A stretch of 64,000 bases of DNA, taken from assembly GCF_002022505.1 (NCBI RefSeq), contig NZ_CP019781.1, positions 992,001-1,056,000 on the forward strand, written 5' to 3'. This document shows positions 21,462-33,867 of this stretch, piece after piece (the stretch's first letter is position 1; every line of letters begins with the position of its first letter). Position numbers and translations under genes: made by a program. Source of the DNA: Bartonella sp. WD16.2. Lineage in GTDB: Bacteria; Pseudomonadota; Alphaproteobacteria; Rhizobiales; Rhizobiaceae. Below the pieces are notes generated by a model. That model was not told the origin of the DNA. It saw only the letters and a list, made by a program, of their open reading frames with translations, and ran no database searches.

Positions 21462-22334
21462 CTACAAAATACTTTTCTCATAACATGACTCATCTGTCAA
21501 AACAGCTTTAACCAATTGTGAATTAAGCGCATGCCCGCTACAGTGTGAACGGAATAATCCAATAAAAGGCGCACCAAGCAATGCAGTGTCACCAACTGCA
21601 TCAAGAGTTTTATGCCTAACAAATTCATTTTCAAAATAAGGGCCATCTGAATTAATGATTTGATTATTAAGACCAATAATAAGAGAATTTTCTAAAGAGG
21701 CGCCTAATCCTTTTCCAGAAGTCCATAATTTTTCTACATCTTTAACAAAACCAAAAGTACGCGCACGTGATAAATCATCTCGAAATGCTTGTGACGTAAG
21801 ATCAAAACTCAATTGTTGCTTCCCAATAACAGATGAAGCAAAATCGATTGTAACGTCAAAACGGCGCCCATCAAACGGTAAAAATTCTGCAAAGCCATTA
21901 GCCGTTTCAACCCGCATTGGTTTTTTTATGATAAAATAAGGACGCAATACTGCCTGCTGTACAATACCTACTTTCTCAAAAAGTTGACAATACTGCCATG
22001 AAGCACCATCCAAAATAGGGATCTCATTATTTGATACCTCAATGATAAGATTATCTAAATCATAAGCAGCAATTGCCGCCATCAAATGTTCAATTGTTTC
22101 AACCCTTACATCCCCATGTCCAAGCACTGTTGATAATTCAGTTTTCCCCGTTTGCGATACATGCGCCTGAAACGTTTGTTCTTTTCCATCCTCTCCAAAA
22201 CGCCTAAAGATGATACCACACCCAACATCAGCTGGACAAACTTTTACTACAGATAGACACCCACTATGCACACCATATCCTTTAAATGTCACTGCATTCT
22301 TAAGAGTCGATTGATACCTTTTCATCAAACGCAT
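21462..22334 (-). CDS. lpxC: UDP-3-O-acyl-N-acetylglucosamine deacetylase
   Basis: Zinc enzyme that carries out the committed step of lipid A synthesis. Zinc ligands are visible as His in TIEHLMAA and His plus Asp in RHKTLDAVGD. The catalytic His lies in CSGHALNSQL, and the active-site Glu and Asp are in VETIEH and ILDGASW. 290 residues, a little short of the usual 300-310, the difference being at the C-terminus. Initiation may be at Met1 or Met4. It follows ftsZ on the minus strand after a terminator hairpin, so it probably has its own promoter. Confidence 0.96.
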   Translation of the reverse strand: MRLMKRYQSTLKNAVTFKGYGVHSGCLSVVKVCPADVGCGIIFRRFGEDGKEQTFQAHVSQTGKTELSTVLGHGDVRVETIEHLMAAIAAYDLDNLIIEVSNNEIPILDGASWQYCQLFEKVGIVQQAVLRPYFIIKKPMRVETANGFAEFLPFDGRRFDVTIDFASSVIGKQQLSFDLTSQAFRDDLSRARTFGFVKDVEKLWTSGKGLGASLENSLIIGLNNQIINSDGPYFENEFVRHKTLDAVGDTALLGAPFIGLFRSHCSGHALNSQLVKAVLTDESCYEKSIL

Positions 22335-22411
22335 AACACCACTTCTTAATTTTCTTGATGATCTTTAAAGGTCTTAATAAAATCCTCAACAAATTATTTC
22401 TACGTAAAATA

Positions 22412-22437
22412 ATAAACCCGCTTATAATAAGCGGGCT
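22412..22437 (-). terminator. Terminator downstream of ftsZ
   Basis: CCCGCTTA (22417-22424) pairs perfectly with TAAGCGGG (22428-22435) around a three-base loop. Read on the minus strand it is followed by TTTATTATTTTA. It lies about 95 bases beyond the ftsZ stop and before lpxC. Confidence 0.75.
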
Positions 22438-22528
22438 TATTGAAAATATAGAATTTTATATAAAAACTCAACATATTTTACTTATAATTTACTATGATAA
22501 AAAGTCTTCTCTTCTTACCCTTTTTCTA

Positions 22529-24277
22529 TTAATGTGCTTGGCGACGCAAAAATGCGGGTATTTCTAACTGATCTTCTTCACTTACCAAAGTTTGCTGATC
22601 TCGTAATACGCGTGAACGCGATTCAATAGAACAACGTGGAGCATAAACAGAAGCATCTTGAGAAAGTACTTGATTGTTTTTATTAGAATTTTGAGACTCC
22701 TTATGCTGAAAAGATCCCGCAGCAGGCTCCAACCGGGCCTCTGGTTCAGTTTCCTCACGATATGTTAAGCTCTGCTTTAAACGCTGCCAAAGATTGCGCG
22801 GACCTTGATCAGAAACAGAAGAATGCGCATCTTGCCCAAGAGAAACGGAAGGGAAATCTTTTAACTCAGGAATATGCGCCGATGCTGAGCGAGGTTGCAT
22901 TTGTACTCTCTTTTCCTTCTGTTCTACAATTTCAGTCACTTCATCAAGAACATGCGCAGTCGCCTCCATACTGACTGCTGCAGCCACAGGCTGTGTAGAA
23001 ACATGACTAACATGCCTACGCGGCGTATTTGATATCTGCCCATGAGAGATATTTTGCCCATAAGGAAGAGTATTTGTACTTCGTGTAGCAATTGTATCCG
23101 TAGGTCGCGTAAAAATTTGACTTTTAGGGCGAAATGACTCTTCAACTGATTGATTCATTTCTAATTCAAGCGCTTCCATTACATCTACCATTGATTCAGA
23201 AGACGGTGATGATGATTGAGAAGTAGTTTGTTCTAATCCACCATCATTCTTACGCGTTGAGACTACAGATCGTTGAAATTTAGGGCTAGAAGGCTGAATA
23301 ACATCGCTAACCATACGGTCAATACCTGTTGCAACCACCGACACACGAATGAGACCTTCAAGTGAATCATCATCAATGGCACCAAAAATAACATTTGCAT
23401 CAACATCAACTTCTTCACGAATACGATTAGCAGCCTCATCCACTTCAAACAAAGTCATATCACGACCCCCTGTAATGGAAATCAAAAGACCACGAGCTCC
23501 ACACATAGAGGTTTCATCTAACAGCGGATTTGCAATAGCAGCTTCAGCTGCTTTTAAAGCACGTCCTTCACCAGAAGCCTCACCTGTTCCCATCATCGCA
23601 CGACCCATTTCATGCATAACAGAACGAACATCAGCAAAATCAAGATTAATCAACCCTTCTTTAATCATTAAGTCCGTGATGGAAGCAACACCGGAATAAA
23701 GCACCTGATCAGCCATAGCAAAAGCATCGGCAAATGTTGTTTTTTCATCTGCAATACGAAATAGATTTTGGTTAGGAATAACAATCAATGTATCAACAGA
23801 TTTTTGCAATTCTTCTATACCAGCTTCCGCTGTTTTCATACGACGTGCACCTTCAAATTGAAATGGCTTTGTTACAACACCTACAGTCAAAATTCCTTTT
23901 TCACGTGCCGCACGAGCAACAACAGGCGCCGCCCCTGTTCCAGTACCTCCGCCCATACCTGCCGTAATGAAAACCATATGGGAATTTGCAAGATGATCCA
24001 TAATCTCATCAATACATTCATTTGCAGCTGCTTGCCCAACTTCCGGTAAAGCACCCGCACCCAAACCCTCTGTAACTGCTGCACCAAGCTGGATTACACG
24101 TTCAGCCTTTGACATAGCCAAAGCTTGTGCATCTGTATTGGCAACAACAAAATCAACCCCTTGAAGGCCAGCGTTAATCATATTATTGACGGCATTTCCA
24201 CCACCACCACCAATACCAAAAACGGTAATGCGTGGTTTCAATTCCGCGATATCTGGTCGGTGCAGATTAATCGTCAT
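22529..24277 (-). CDS. ftsZ: Cell division protein FtsZ (long form)
   Basis: Tubulin-like GTPase that forms the Z-ring. The core (about residues 10-320) has the glycine-rich [18 protein letters not shown], the tubulin signature [13 protein letters not shown] and the T7 loop [12 protein letters not shown] long, disordered, Ser/Gln-rich linker of about 250 residues leads to the conserved C-terminal peptide EIPAFLRRQ, which binds FtsA and other partners. At about 582 residues it is the elongated Rhizobiales type. The ATG at 24277 begins MTINLHRPD, with GAAGGA about eight bases upstream; a GTG at 24301 is a less likely start. Last gene of the dcw run, followed by a hairpin terminator. Confidence 0.97.
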   Translation of the reverse strand: MTINLHRPDIAELKPRITVFGIGGGGGNAVNNMINAGLQGVDFVVANTDAQALAMSKAERVIQLGAAVTEGLGAGALPEVGQAAANECIDEIMDHLANSHMVFITAGMGGGTGTGAAPVVARAAREKGILTVGVVTKPFQFEGARRMKTAEAGIEELQKSVDTLIVIPNQNLFRIADEKTTFADAFAMADQVLYSGVASITDLMIKEGLINLDFADVRSVMHEMGRAMMGTGEASGEGRALKAAEAAIANPLLDETSMCGARGLLISITGGRDMTLFEVDEAANRIREEVDVDANVIFGAIDDDSLEGLIRVSVVATGIDRMVSDVIQPSSPKFQRSVVSTRKNDGGLEQTTSQSSSPSSESMVDVMEALELEMNQSVEESFRPKSQIFTRPTDTIATRSTNTLPYGQNISHGQISNTPRRHVSHVSTQPVAAAVSMEATAHVLDEVTEIVEQKEKRVQMQPRSASAHIPELKDFPSVSLGQDAHSSVSDQGPRNLWQRLKQSLTYREETEPEARLEPAAGSFQHKESQNSNKNNQVLSQDASVYAPRCSIESRSRVLRDQQTLVSEEDQLEIPAFLRRQAH

Positions 24278-24345
24278 TTTCTTTTCCTTCTCATAAAGCA
24301 CCGCAAATTAAGGCGGTGAAAATTAATTTTATCCCTATAAACTTA

Positions 24346-25644
24346 CTAAAAACTCTCACGCAACCACTGACCAACACGCTGGAAATATCCACCTGTGTTT
24401 GTCGATAAATGATTCACTGCAGTTTGAACTGTTTTTTCTTGAAACCCCGCCAATTGCGGATAAATTAACAATCCAACAGCAGATGAAAATGCCGCCCCTT
24501 TAGCAAAGGAAGGAAGCCTGGAAACACCCAAAGGCCGCCCTACACGAACATTTCTTCCCAATATACTACGTGCTATTTCCGGCAAACCCGTTAATTGGCT
24601 TGCTCCTCCGGTTAAAATAACACGCTTACCAATGATGTGGCCAAAACCTGAACAGTTCAAACAATCACGCATCATTTCTAATATTTCTTCAACACGCGCA
24701 CGAATAATACGACCAAGAACAGCACATGGATACTGAATTTCATGACGCTCATTTCCAATTTCTGCCACATTAATCATTTGACGTTCATCATAATCCGTTG
24801 AAAACATCGAGCCGTATACAACTTTTAAACGCTCAGCTTCTTCAATAGACATCGATAATCCACGAGCTATATCGAGAGTTATATGGTGTCCCCCAATTGC
24901 AAGTGCATCCGCATAAACAAATTTTCCTTCAGAAAACACAGAAAATGTCGTTGTTCCACCACCAAAATCAATACACGCCGCTCCTAAACGCGCCTCATCA
25001 TCAACTAAAACCGAAAGACCGCTAGCAAAAGGCGTTGCCACCATTGCCTCAACACTTAAATGAGCACGGTTAATGCAGGCTTCTAAATTACGCAAAGGAG
25101 CTGTTTCTGCTGTTACAACATGCACATCCACACCAAATAACTCTCCCATCATCCCAATAGGATCAGAAATTCCCTTATCTCCATCCAATGCATAAGACAC
25201 TGGAACTGAATGCATAATATGACGTTCAACCTTAAAAGCCTTACGCGAGACATCTGCTAATGCCATACGCATATCACGCGTAGTAACTTTACGCCCACCC
25301 AAACGCACAACACCATTAACAAAAGTACTCTTCAACCGGCTTGAAGAAAAATTCACAATTACTGAATCTACTACTAAACCAGCCATTTTTTCTGCCGCAT
25401 CAACAGCCAAGCGTATAGACTGTTCTGCCGCATACATATCCATCACAACACCAGATTTAATACCACGTGAACGTTGCACACCAAAACCTAAAACTTCCAT
25501 AAAGTGTGTACGAGCGTGTAAATGGTGTGTATGCCTCAAAGGATGCAAACAAGCAATAAGACACACAATCTTACTTGAACCAACATCAAGAACCGTTAGA
25601 AAACGTGTTTTGCGTCCTCCACTATGATGCGACCCAAGCAACAT
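24346..25644 (-). CDS. ftsA: Cell division protein FtsA
   Basis: Actin-like protein that tethers FtsZ to the membrane and recruits later divisome proteins. The phosphate-1 motif TVLDVGSSKIVCLI, the phosphate-2 motif CIDFGGGTTTFSVF and the adenosine motif VILTGGASQLTGL are present. The C-terminus FQRVGQWLRESF is an amphipathic helix matching the membrane-targeting sequence. 432 residues. Its ATG overlaps the ftsQ stop (TAATG), with GGAGGGGG just upstream, so translation is coupled. Confidence 0.97.
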   Translation of the reverse strand: MLLGSHHSGGRKTRFLTVLDVGSSKIVCLIACLHPLRHTHHLHARTHFMEVLGFGVQRSRGIKSGVVMDMYAAEQSIRLAVDAAEKMAGLVVDSVIVNFSSSRLKSTFVNGVVRLGGRKVTTRDMRMALADVSRKAFKVERHIMHSVPVSYALDGDKGISDPIGMMGELFGVDVHVVTAETAPLRNLEACINRAHLSVEAMVATPFASGLSVLVDDEARLGAACIDFGGGTTTFSVFSEGKFVYADALAIGGHHITLDIARGLSMSIEEAERLKVVYGSMFSTDYDERQMINVAEIGNERHEIQYPCAVLGRIIRARVEEILEMMRDCLNCSGFGHIIGKRVILTGGASQLTGLPEIARSILGRNVRVGRPLGVSRLPSFAKGAAFSSAVGLLIYPQLAGFQEKTVQTAVNHLSTNTGGYFQRVGQWLRESF

Positions 25645-26561
25645 TATACCCCCTCCGCCTTCAAGACGCGCTCTTCTTCAGCTATAACAGCACGATGACG
25701 TTCTAATGCTTCATCCGACAAAGAAATCGTTATCCGATCAGAAAGACGCAAATCAACACTTAAAACATCGCGTACAAAAAGATCCTGTGCTGTACCTGTT
25801 TTAATAAGAGAAGAAAGGCTTTTAATAGCTCCTTTTTCAGGAAGCATAATACGCATTCCATTATCTAGAACAATATCCCAACGCCGATCGCCCACACGCA
25901 CATAAGCACGGATACGATTGCTCAACTGTGGATATAATGAAAGTTCTTGAATAAATAATTTTGCTGCACTTTGCGCACCTTGACCAACCACAAGAGGCAA
26001 ATTCTGAACTAAACCTGCCTGAAATGGAGCAATCACACACCCTGTATGATCAACAATATCCATTATACCATCATGTTGCCAAATGGCATATGGTTCACGT
26101 TCTATCAGTGAAATACGCACCCGATTAGGATAAATCTTTTGAACATCAGCCGATTGAATCCAAACCTGCTGTTCTAAAATAAAGCGTGCTTTATTAACAT
26201 CAAAACTGATAATTGATGGATAAGCATCAAGCCCTAAAATTTTCAAAATATCTTGTCTCGCCAAACGCTTATTACCGTTCATATCGACATCAGTTACTAC
26301 AAAACCAAAATTCAATGGTGCAGCTTTTACAATACTATCCATCTGACCATTAGACGAAATTCCATAAAGTGCCGAAAGAGAGAAAAAAGATAAAACGGCA
26401 AAAGAACCAAAATGACGAGGCACATAAATACTGGCAACAAACTGAAATATAAACCGACGAAACCGACGATAAAGACGCGGTAAAACTGGCACTGATTGCA
26501 CCATCAGAATATTTATTCTATCAACATTCAACGCATACACGACGCGTCCTCCGCTATCCAT
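25644..26561 (-). CDS. ftsQ: Cell division protein FtsQ
   Basis: Bitopic membrane protein of the FtsQLB divisome subcomplex. A long basic cytoplasmic N-terminus ([10 protein letters not shown]) precedes one transmembrane segment near residues 52-72. A POTRA domain ([23 protein letters not shown]) and the FtsQ beta domain follow. 305 residues. Its start lies 34 bases inside the end of ddl and its stop overlaps the ftsA start, which shows the compaction of this operon. Confidence 0.94.
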   Translation of the reverse strand: MDSGGRVVYALNVDRINILMVQSVPVLPRLYRRFRRFIFQFVASIYVPRHFGSFAVLSFFSLSALYGISSNGQMDSIVKAAPLNFGFVVTDVDMNGNKRLARQDILKILGLDAYPSIISFDVNKARFILEQQVWIQSADVQKIYPNRVRISLIEREPYAIWQHDGIMDIVDHTGCVIAPFQAGLVQNLPLVVGQGAQSAAKLFIQELSLYPQLSNRIRAYVRVGDRRWDIVLDNGMRIMLPEKGAIKSLSSLIKTGTAQDLFVRDVLSVDLRLSDRITISLSDEALERHRAVIAEEERVLKAEGV

Positions 26562-27448
26562 TTAACAATATCACCGTAAGTACGGCCACTCGCTTTTGCT
26601 ATATCAGGAACAAGAGAAACCGGTGTCATACCAGGCTGCGTATTAATTTCTAGCCAAACCAGCTCCTCTGTCTCCTCAACAAAACGAAAATCTGAACGGC
26701 TAACACCTCGACAACCTATAGCTTGATGTGCTGCCAAAGACATTCTTTGCACTTTTTGGTAAATATTTAATGAAAGTTGTGCAGGACAAATATGAAGAGA
26801 ACCACCAGGTGTATATTTTGAGTCATAATCATAAAATTGAAAATGTTTATCAGGCACAATTTCACAAACATCCAAAACCTCATCCCCTAAAACTGCGCAA
26901 GTAAGTTCACGCCCAGGAATGTATTTTTCAACAATCACTTCATCTCCATAAACCCATTCAGTACTCATAATATTACGCAATGGCAAAGTCTCATCACCAC
27001 TTACAATCACCACACCAAAACTTGACCCTTCACGCACTGGCTTAATGACATAGGGTGGCTCCATAGGATGTTCTCGCCCTATGACAAAGCGGTTCATCAC
27101 ACAAGAAGGAGCAACATGTACACTAGCGCTAGCAGCAATGATTTTCGCACGTCCTTTATCCATTGCCAAAGCTGATGCCATCACTCCAGAATGAGTATAA
27201 GGAATTTTTAAATATTCAAGAATACCTTGAATACAACCATCTTCACCAAACGGTCCATGTAATGCATTAAAAACAATATCTGGCTGTAATTGCACAAGAA
27301 CAGCAGCAATGTGTTCATCAACATCCACACGAATTACATTATAACCCTGCTTTTCAAGAGCATCAGCACAAGCAGTACCTGAAGATAAGCTTACAGAGCG
27401 CTCAGATGAAAATCCACCCATCAACACAGCTATACGCCTATCCTTCAT
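26528..27448 (-). CDS. ddl: D-alanine--D-alanine ligase
   Basis: ATP-grasp enzyme making D-Ala-D-Ala for the MurF substrate. The N-terminal [14 protein letters not shown] glycine-rich stretch, [12 protein letters not shown], the ATP-grasp core ([19 protein letters not shown]), and the metal and D-Ala2 site [17 protein letters not shown] are all present. 306 residues, the normal DdlB length. Located between murB and ftsQ as in other alphaproteobacterial dcw clusters, after a spacer of about 230 bases from murB. Confidence 0.96.
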   Translation of the reverse strand: MKDRRIAVLMGGFSSERSVSLSSGTACADALEKQGYNVIRVDVDEHIAAVLVQLQPDIVFNALHGPFGEDGCIQGILEYLKIPYTHSGVMASALAMDKGRAKIIAASASVHVAPSCVMNRFVIGREHPMEPPYVIKPVREGSSFGVVIVSGDETLPLRNIMSTEWVYGDEVIVEKYIPGRELTCAVLGDEVLDVCEIVPDKHFQFYDYDSKYTPGGSLHICPAQLSLNIYQKVQRMSLAAHQAIGCRGVSRSDFRFVEETEELVWLEINTQPGMTPVSLVPDIAKASGRTYGDIVKWIAEDASCMR

Positions 27449-27675
27449 AACAATTTATTCCTCTTTACATACTAGATATAGACTCTACTAAAACAATTTA
27501 TACCACACATAAGGATAAACTAGATTTATCCTTGCGAATCAACACCCTAGCATTTTCTATAGTGAATCAGAATCAAGAGCATGAAGCAAGAGTTTTTCTA
27601 TTAATTTGTTGATTTTTAATAGAAAATTTTTCTTATCTCTTTGAAATGACTCAGTTTTTTAGTGATTTAAATAAA

Positions 27676-28653
27676 TCAATAAAACTGATCAAAAGAAGGA
27701 ACGATATGGTCTTGTTCAAATTGTCCAAGGCGTTGTATTTCCCATTCTAAATAATAGGCTGAATGAGCAAAAACACGAGCACGGACAGTTTCACCCAACT
27801 GTTCAAGATCATAGCCTGTAGCTTCACCTGTATTAATCATAAAATTACAATGCATCTTACTCATTTGAGCGCCACCAACCTGTAAACCACGACACCCAGC
27901 TTCATCAATAACGCGCCATGCAGATGTACCTTTAGGGTTACGAAAAGTTGACCCACCTGTTTTCTCACGAACAGGTTGTACCTTTTCTCGATGTAAAACA
28001 ACTTCATTCATAGCAGCGTGAATATTATCTTTATTTCCTGGATTTCCTTCCAACATAGCAGCAGTAAAAATAAGCTCTTCAGAAATATTACAATGACGAT
28101 ACGAATAATGCATATCACTCAAACTCAAAACATGGCGCTCACCCTTACGATCAAGGGCATAAACCTCAACAACGCGCTCAGCTGTTTCAATACCATTAGC
28201 CCCTGCATTCATTTTTAATGCCCCACCCAAATTACCAGGAATACCATAATAAAAATGAAAACCAGAAAGCTCAGCCTCTAAAGCCGCTGCTGCTAAATGT
28301 TTATCAGCCGTAGCAGCACCAACGAGAAGGCACTTTGGAGAAACTTGCTTTAATTGTCCAAAACCTTTTGCTGAAAGACGAATAACAACCCCAGGAATCC
28401 CCCCATCACGTACAAGAAGATTAGAACCAATCCCCACAATCGTTATAGGAATAGATTCCGGTAGCACTTGAAGAAACAAAGCTAAATCTTCTTCATCAGA
28501 AGGCTGATAAAAAAGTTCAGCTAATCCACCAGTACGAAACCATGTCACCTTACGCATCTCAATATTGGGAGTAAATTTACCCCGGATGTTTTTTAACGCC
28601 GGCTGTAATTGTGCTAACAGCGTTTCACCATCAATTGGTTGAAAATTTACCAT
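27676..28653 (-). CDS. murB: UDP-N-acetylenolpyruvoylglucosamine reductase
   Basis: FAD-dependent reductase that turns UDP-GlcNAc-enolpyruvate into UDP-MurNAc. The FAD-binding region shows [21 protein letters not shown] and [37 protein letters not shown] is conserved, and the proton-donating serine lies in [21 protein letters not shown]. 325 residues, a type II-like MurB. Its first 23 bases overlap the end of murC. Confidence 0.96.
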   Translation of the reverse strand: MVNFQPIDGETLLAQLQPALKNIRGKFTPNIEMRKVTWFRTGGLAELFYQPSDEEDLALFLQVLPESIPITIVGIGSNLLVRDGGIPGVVIRLSAKGFGQLKQVSPKCLLVGAATADKHLAAAALEAELSGFHFYYGIPGNLGGALKMNAGANGIETAERVVEVYALDRKGERHVLSLSDMHYSYRHCNISEELIFTAAMLEGNPGNKDNIHAAMNEVVLHREKVQPVREKTGGSTFRNPKGTSAWRVIDEAGCRGLQVGGAQMSKMHCNFMINTGEATGYDLEQLGETVRARVFAHSAYYLEWEIQRLGQFEQDHIVPSFDQFY

Positions 28654-30058
28654 TTTTATTAAGTTCCGCTAATTGTTTAGGTAGCGCATAAGCCCACTGT
28701 GTAATGCTACCTGCACCGAGAAAAACCACATAATCACCAGGATTTGCTAATGCAGCTATAATCAAAGTAATATCTTCAAGAGTATTCACCAAGCGCACAT
28801 CACGATGACTTGCCATTTGAATATGCTCAACCAATTCTTTAGAACCAAAACCAGCAATTGGTTCTTCACCAGCTGCATAAACCGGCGCAATCATTACTGT
28901 ATCAGCATCATTAAAACAAGTAATAAAATCGTCAAATAAATTATGCAAACGTGAATAACGGTGGGGTTGTACAATCGCAATAACCCGTCCTTTTGTACTT
29001 TCACGAGCTGCACTTAAAACAGCTTTTATTTCAACCGGATGATGCCCATAATCATCAAATATTTCAATACCACGCCAACTTCCCGTTTGTGTAAAACGCC
29101 GTTTTACCCCACAAAATTCTGCTAACCCTTTTTTGATAGATTCATTTGAAATACCAAGCTCATGTGCAATAGCAATCGCCGCAGTAGCATTAGAAATATT
29201 ATGTTGCCCTGACATCGGCAAAACCAAGTTTCTCAGTTCAGTTTCTTCATTTGTTTTCCGGGATCGAATGAGAACGTCAAAATACGCCTTTTGACCTTCC
29301 ATCGAAAGATTAAGAAAACGCACATCAGCTTGCGGATTAGCACCATAAGTTACTACCCAACGATCATCAATACGACTGGCCAATGTTTGAACTTCCGGAT
29401 GATCAATACACATAACAGCAAAACCATAAAAAGGTACATTCTCTACGAATTGCCGAAAAGCCTCACGCACAGCATCAAAACTGCCATAATAATCCAGATG
29501 TTCAGAGTCAATATTGGTGACAACAACAATATCAGCAGGCAATTTTAAAAATGTACCATCACTTTCATCAGCTTCAACCACCATCCAATCTCCACAGCCC
29601 ATACGTGCATTGGTTCCATAAGCATTAATAATGCCACCATTAATTACCATCGGATCAAAATTACTAGCGTCAAGAAGCGCCGCTACCATTGATGTAGTGG
29701 TTGTCTTACCATGTGTACCACCAACAGCTATCGCCCGGCGAAAACGCATCAACTCGGCTAACATTTCTGCACGTCTAACAATTGGTAAATGTTTTTCTTT
29801 AGCAGCAATATATTCAGGATTTGTTTTTTTTATAGCAGTAGAAATAACAACAACTTTTGCAGCTTCTAAATTTTCAGCACAATGACCTATATGAATGTTA
29901 ATCCCTTTACCCCGTAAACGCTCTACATTTGCATTATTCGTTTGATCGGATCCTTGAACTTTATAACCAAGATTATGAAGAACCTCAGCAATTCCACTCA
30001 TACCAATACCCCCAATACCTATAAAGTGGATAATGCCAATATCAAGTGGCATTTTCAT
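28631..30058 (-). CDS. murC: UDP-N-acetylmuramate--L-alanine ligase
   Basis: Adds L-Ala to UDP-MurNAc with ATP. Rossmann motif [18 protein letters not shown]-loop [25 protein letters not shown] and the central-domain [11 protein letters not shown] are visible, with the Mur ligase C-terminal domain holding [12 protein letters not shown] start at 30058 (MKMPLDIG, about 475 residues), where AAAGGAG lies upstream; the frame opens further to 30100. It overlaps the end of murG by 17 bases. Confidence 0.96.
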   Translation of the reverse strand: MKMPLDIGIIHFIGIGGIGMSGIAEVLHNLGYKVQGSDQTNNANVERLRGKGINIHIGHCAENLEAAKVVVISTAIKKTNPEYIAAKEKHLPIVRRAEMLAELMRFRRAIAVGGTHGKTTTTSMVAALLDASNFDPMVINGGIINAYGTNARMGCGDWMVVEADESDGTFLKLPADIVVVTNIDSEHLDYYGSFDAVREAFRQFVENVPFYGFAVMCIDHPEVQTLASRIDDRWVVTYGANPQADVRFLNLSMEGQKAYFDVLIRSRKTNEETELRNLVLPMSGQHNISNATAAIAIAHELGISNESIKKGLAEFCGVKRRFTQTGSWRGIEIFDDYGHHPVEIKAVLSAARESTKGRVIAIVQPHRYSRLHNLFDDFITCFNDADTVMIAPVYAAGEEPIAGFGSKELVEHIQMASHRDVRLVNTLEDITLIIAALANPGDYVVFLGAGSITQWAYALPKQLAELNKNGKFSTN

Positions 30059-31181
30059 TAAAAAGCTCCTTTCTAATGTCTGATAATGACCAGCCTGCAA
30101 TCAAAGCTTCAGCCATATTAGCAAGAACTCTGGTTGCATGAGGTTGCCCAACCTTTTTCGCAGCAAGCGCCTGTTTTTCTAATAAGTGGGGTTCATGACA
30201 AGCTTTCGTTAAAAGAGTAGCAAGCATTTGTGCATTTAAATCTTTTTCGGCAATAATTTGAGCTGCTCCCGTTGCAGCAAGCATTGCCGCATTTTCTGCT
30301 TGATCATGATCTAAAGCATGAGGATACGGAATCAATAAAGCTGGCCTACCAATAACAGCTATTTCACAAACCGTTGAAGCACCAGAACGTGACATAATGA
30401 AATGAGACCAAGCAATATGTTCAGCCATATTATCAAAAAAAGGAGCAACTTTTGCTTCCACCCCCATATTGCGATAAATTTGTACCAAATCCATCACTTC
30501 ACCACGAACCTGCTGAATAATACGTAAACGTTTACGGATATTATTATCAAGCAAAGCAATTGCTTCAGGAACAATTTTTGAAAAAACAGAAGCTCCTTGG
30601 CTACCACCAAAGACTAAAAAATGAAATGGCTTTTTCTCTGTAGAAGTACAATAAGGAATTTCTGCTGCTTTAAGAATAGCCTCACGAACAGGATTGCCTG
30701 TAAGAAACGTTTTATAAGCATAAACTCCATTAGCTGATAATAAACCACCTGCTATTGCATTGACCCTAGCTGCTAAAATCCTATTAGCACGGCCCATAAC
30801 AGCATTTTGCTCATGAATAAATGTTACACGTCTCGTTAAGGCGGCAATCAAAACTGGTGGAAAGGTAGGATAACCACCAAACCCCCCTACAAGAACAGGA
30901 CGTAATTTATAAAAAAGCACCCACGACTGACATATTCCTTTTAATAAATGCCAAAACGTTTTCATAAGTGCAAAAGGATGATATCGTATCAATGTTGCTG
31001 ATGACATAATATGAATATGTTTTTTATCAAAATGACGTACAAAACTCTTACCTCTTTCATCTGTTGCCAAATGAACATCATATCCGCGTTGTCTTAATTC
31101 AACAGAAAGTGCCTCTGCAGGAAAAAGATGCCCACCTGTACCACCAGCAACCAAAATAATAACCTTTTTTTTATGCGTCAT
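30042..31181 (-). CDS. murG: Lipid II synthase MurG
   Basis: Peripheral inner-membrane GT-B glycosyltransferase that adds GlcNAc to lipid I. The glycine loops [15 protein letters not shown] and [12 protein letters not shown], and the donor-site stretch [24 protein letters not shown], identify it. The ATG at 31181 (MTHKKKV, about 379 residues) begins 11 bases after the ftsW stop; an upstream start at 31238 would overlap ftsW and adds an unusual N-terminus. Confidence 0.96.
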   Translation of the reverse strand: MTHKKKVIILVAGGTGGHLFPAEALSVELRQRGYDVHLATDERGKSFVRHFDKKHIHIMSSATLIRYHPFALMKTFWHLLKGICQSWVLFYKLRPVLVGGFGGYPTFPPVLIAALTRRVTFIHEQNAVMGRANRILAARVNAIAGGLLSANGVYAYKTFLTGNPVREAILKAAEIPYCTSTEKKPFHFLVFGGSQGASVFSKIVPEAIALLDNNIRKRLRIIQQVRGEVMDLVQIYRNMGVEAKVAPFFDNMAEHIAWSHFIMSRSGASTVCEIAVIGRPALLIPYPHALDHDQAENAAMLAATGAAQIIAEKDLNAQMLATLLTKACHEPHLLEKQALAAKKVGQPHATRVLANMAEALIAGWSLSDIRKELFNENAT

Positions 31182-31192
31182 TAGATGACATC

Positions 31193-32332
31193 CTAAACAA
31201 TAAGCGGAGGAAAAGCTGAAAACCGCGTTTCTGGCCAACGGCGTGTTAAACTAAGCAAAATACCCATCGAAATAGCAATCGCTACCATAGATGAACCACC
31301 ATAAGAAATAAATGGCAATGTCATACCTTTTGGAGGTATCAAATGAAGATTAACTGCCATATTAATTCCCGATTGCAAACCAATCATTATCGCCATGCCA
31401 GTAATACCAAAACACGTAAATGAATCACGCGTATTCAACGCTATATAAAGTGAACGTATAACAATAAAACCAAAAAGGGCCATAATCAATAAACAGAAGA
31501 TAATACCATATTCTTCAGCTGCAACAGAAAACACAAAATCTGTATGGCTATCAGGAATAATGCGCTTAATTGTACCCTCCCCTGGTCCTTGACCAAACCA
31601 CCCACCATTTAAAATAGCCTCACGCCCCACATCCACCTGAAATGTATTGCCTTCACCTGTCAAAAAACCATCAATACGTTCGCGCACATGGCGAACAAAA
31701 AAATAAGCTAAAAAACCTCCTAAAACAGCTAAAACAACAAAGAACAAAATAATAGTAAAAGATACACCTGCAACAAAAAACAAACCACCCCATGTTGCAC
31801 TAATCAAAAGTGTTTGACCAATATCAGGCTGAAAAACAAGAAGTGTGCAACAAATAGCATAAAGTGCAATAGACAACATATAGCGAAATTTACCATAATG
31901 TTTCATTTGATCTGAAAACAACCAAGCTGACACAACTACAAACGCTGGCTTCATAAATTCTGAAGCTTGCAAAGAAAAACCAAACAAAGAAATCCAACGC
32001 CGTGCTCCTTTTAACTCAGAACCAAATAATAAAGTCGCAACCATAAGAACAAGTGTAGCAAATAACAAAAGAATGCATAAACGACGAATATTATGAGGTG
32101 AAAAAAAAGAAATAGTAACCATAGTACAAAACGCAAGGATACTAAAAATGATATGCCAACGAACAAAATAAAAACTATCCTCAATTCCTATTTTTTTCGC
32201 AACAGCGGGACTGGCTGCAAAAGACAACATAACGCCAATCCCCATCAAGATCAGACAAGCAGCAAAAATAAAGCGATCAATCGTCCACCACCAATTAGCA
32301 ATCGGATCTTGATTGGCACGAGTAATCATCAT
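31193..32332 (-). CDS. ftsW: Septal peptidoglycan polymerase FtsW (SEDS)
   Basis: Polytopic SEDS glycosyltransferase that polymerises lipid II with FtsI at the septum. About ten hydrophobic helices are visible. Conserved stretches are KGARRWISLFGFSLQASEFMKP and the periplasmic loop ending PFISYGGSSMVAI. From MMITRANQ it has about 379 residues; AAGGA precedes both a GTG and this ATG pair, so the start is uncertain by two codons. The frame extends to 32404 without a good start. It lies between murD and murG. Confidence 0.95.
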   Translation of the reverse strand: MMITRANQDPIANWWWTIDRFIFAACLILMGIGVMLSFAASPAVAKKIGIEDSFYFVRWHIIFSILAFCTMVTISFFSPHNIRRLCILLLFATLVLMVATLLFGSELKGARRWISLFGFSLQASEFMKPAFVVVSAWLFSDQMKHYGKFRYMLSIALYAICCTLLVFQPDIGQTLLISATWGGLFFVAGVSFTIILFFVVLAVLGGFLAYFFVRHVRERIDGFLTGEGNTFQVDVGREAILNGGWFGQGPGEGTIKRIIPDSHTDFVFSVAAEEYGIIFCLLIMALFGFIVIRSLYIALNTRDSFTCFGITGMAIMIGLQSGINMAVNLHLIPPKGMTLPFISYGGSSMVAIAISMGILLSLTRRWPETRFSAFPPLIV

Positions 32333-32456
32333 TTTCACTTTATCCTTTTTATCATTCCACTCAAAGCGATATGATGTTTCTATTTTTTTTGGCAAGCATT
32401 GCAAAAACTAAATTACACTTAAAAAGATTCTGAATTGTTAATGATAGAATAAATTT

Positions 32457-33863
32457 TTATAATTCGTTTTCTTTCAACTGTCTAACCAAAGAAATAAAAG
32501 TCTCCCCACGTATTTCATAATTTTTGAATTGATCATAACTTGCACAAGCTGGCGAAAACAAAACTACAGCTTCTTTAGCATGAGCATAAGTTGCATCAGC
32601 AGCCGCTTCACGCACTGCATTTTCTAAAATTAAGCTCATTGAAAAAGGAAAAGAAGAACCAATAGTGCAGGCAAAATCCTCTGCAGCAGCACCAATTAAA
32701 TAAGCTTTACGAATTTTATTAAAAAATCCTCTTAAGGGAGAAATGCCACCTTCTTTTGCCTGTCCTCCAACAATCCAAAAAATATCGTTAAAAGTAGCAA
32801 GCGCGCAAGCTGACGCATCCGCATTAGTAGCTTTACTATCATTGATAAACAAAACCGATCCAATTTTGCGTACCTGCTGCATACGATGCGCAAGTCCCAT
32901 ATAACTTGCTAAATGTCTCTCTATATGGGGATCAGTAATTTTTAACACCTGCAATGTTGCTAAAACCATAAGAGCGTTTTGCACATTATGGGCACCGCGT
33001 AACGAAGTTATAGTAGCAAGATCTGCAAGCAAACAACGCTGCTCATGGCTAATAGAAAAGAGTTTTGTTCCTTCTGCATAAAAACCATCATCAATACAGT
33101 GTTCCTTAGAAATTGCTTTAACTTGATGACCTTCATTTATAAGTTGCTGATATAAAACCTGACAGGCAGAATCATCAATTGAAACAAGAGCGTGAGAAGC
33201 TTTAGCAACTAAACGCCCTTTGACTTGCACATAATGCGTGAAGCTACCGTGTCGGTCAATGTGATCAGGTGTTAAATTTAACAAAAGACCAACTGTAGGC
33301 TGAAGAGAAGGACTTAGATCAATCTGAAATGATGAACATTCAATAACATAAATACGTTTTTTAACAAATGGCTTAAGGGTTAATATTGCAGTTCCAATAT
33401 TTCCTCCCATTTGCACATCATAGCCCATTTTGTCTAAAAGATGGGTAAGCAAAGTAGTAGTGGTCGATTTACCATTCGTACCTGTAATAGCAATAAATGG
33501 CACATCCTGATCACAAAAACCATGTTGACATAAAAAATGGTTCCGTGCACGAACAAATAGTTCAATATCACCAATAATTTCTATACCTGCCTGACGTGCT
33601 TTATCAACCGTCCAATGAGGTTTAGGATGAGTTAAAGGTACCCCAGGCGCTAAAATCAACGCAACAAATTCTGACCAATCCTCATGACGAAGATCTCTGG
33701 TGGGAATATTTTTTTTACAAGCAGCTTCCACACTAGAAGGATTTTCATCCCACCCAATCACTTCAGCTCCACCAGTAATCAGTGCTTGCGCCGTAGCTAA
33801 TCCCGACTGCCCTAGCCCAAATAGAGCAACTTTTTGACCTTTATAACATTCAACTGGAATCAC
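32457..33863 (-). CDS. murD: UDP-N-acetylmuramoylalanine--D-glutamate ligase
   Basis: Adds D-Glu to UDP-MurNAc-L-Ala. N-terminal Rossmann fold ([17 protein letters not shown]), Mur P-loop [14 protein letters not shown], central [13 protein letters not shown], and C-terminal [17 protein letters not shown]. 468 residues from a GTG start placed four bases after the mraY stop, so the two are probably coupled. Confidence 0.96.
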   Translation of the reverse strand: MIPVECYKGQKVALFGLGQSGLATAQALITGGAEVIGWDENPSSVEAACKKNIPTRDLRHEDWSEFVALILAPGVPLTHPKPHWTVDKARQAGIEIIGDIELFVRARNHFLCQHGFCDQDVPFIAITGTNGKSTTTTLLTHLLDKMGYDVQMGGNIGTAILTLKPFVKKRIYVIECSSFQIDLSPSLQPTVGLLLNLTPDHIDRHGSFTHYVQVKGRLVAKASHALVSIDDSACQVLYQQLINEGHQVKAISKEHCIDDGFYAEGTKLFSISHEQRCLLADLATITSLRGAHNVQNALMVLATLQVLKITDPHIERHLASYMGLAHRMQQVRKIGSVLFINDSKATNADASACALATFNDIFWIVGGQAKEGGISPLRGFFNKIRKAYLIGAAAEDFACTIGSSFPFSMSLILENAVREAAADATYAHAKEAVVLFSPACASYDQFKNYEIRGETFISLVRQLKENEL

Positions 33864-33867
33864 AATC

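Noticed and set aside
22355..22567. 70-aa plus-strand ORF between lpxC and ftsZ
   Set aside because: Spans the ftsZ terminator hairpin and the ftsZ 3' end; composition typical of AT-rich noncoding DNA.
23349..23699. 116-aa plus-strand ORF inside ftsZ
   Set aside because: Antisense shadow of the FtsZ core, low-complexity Ser/Arg/Pro composition.
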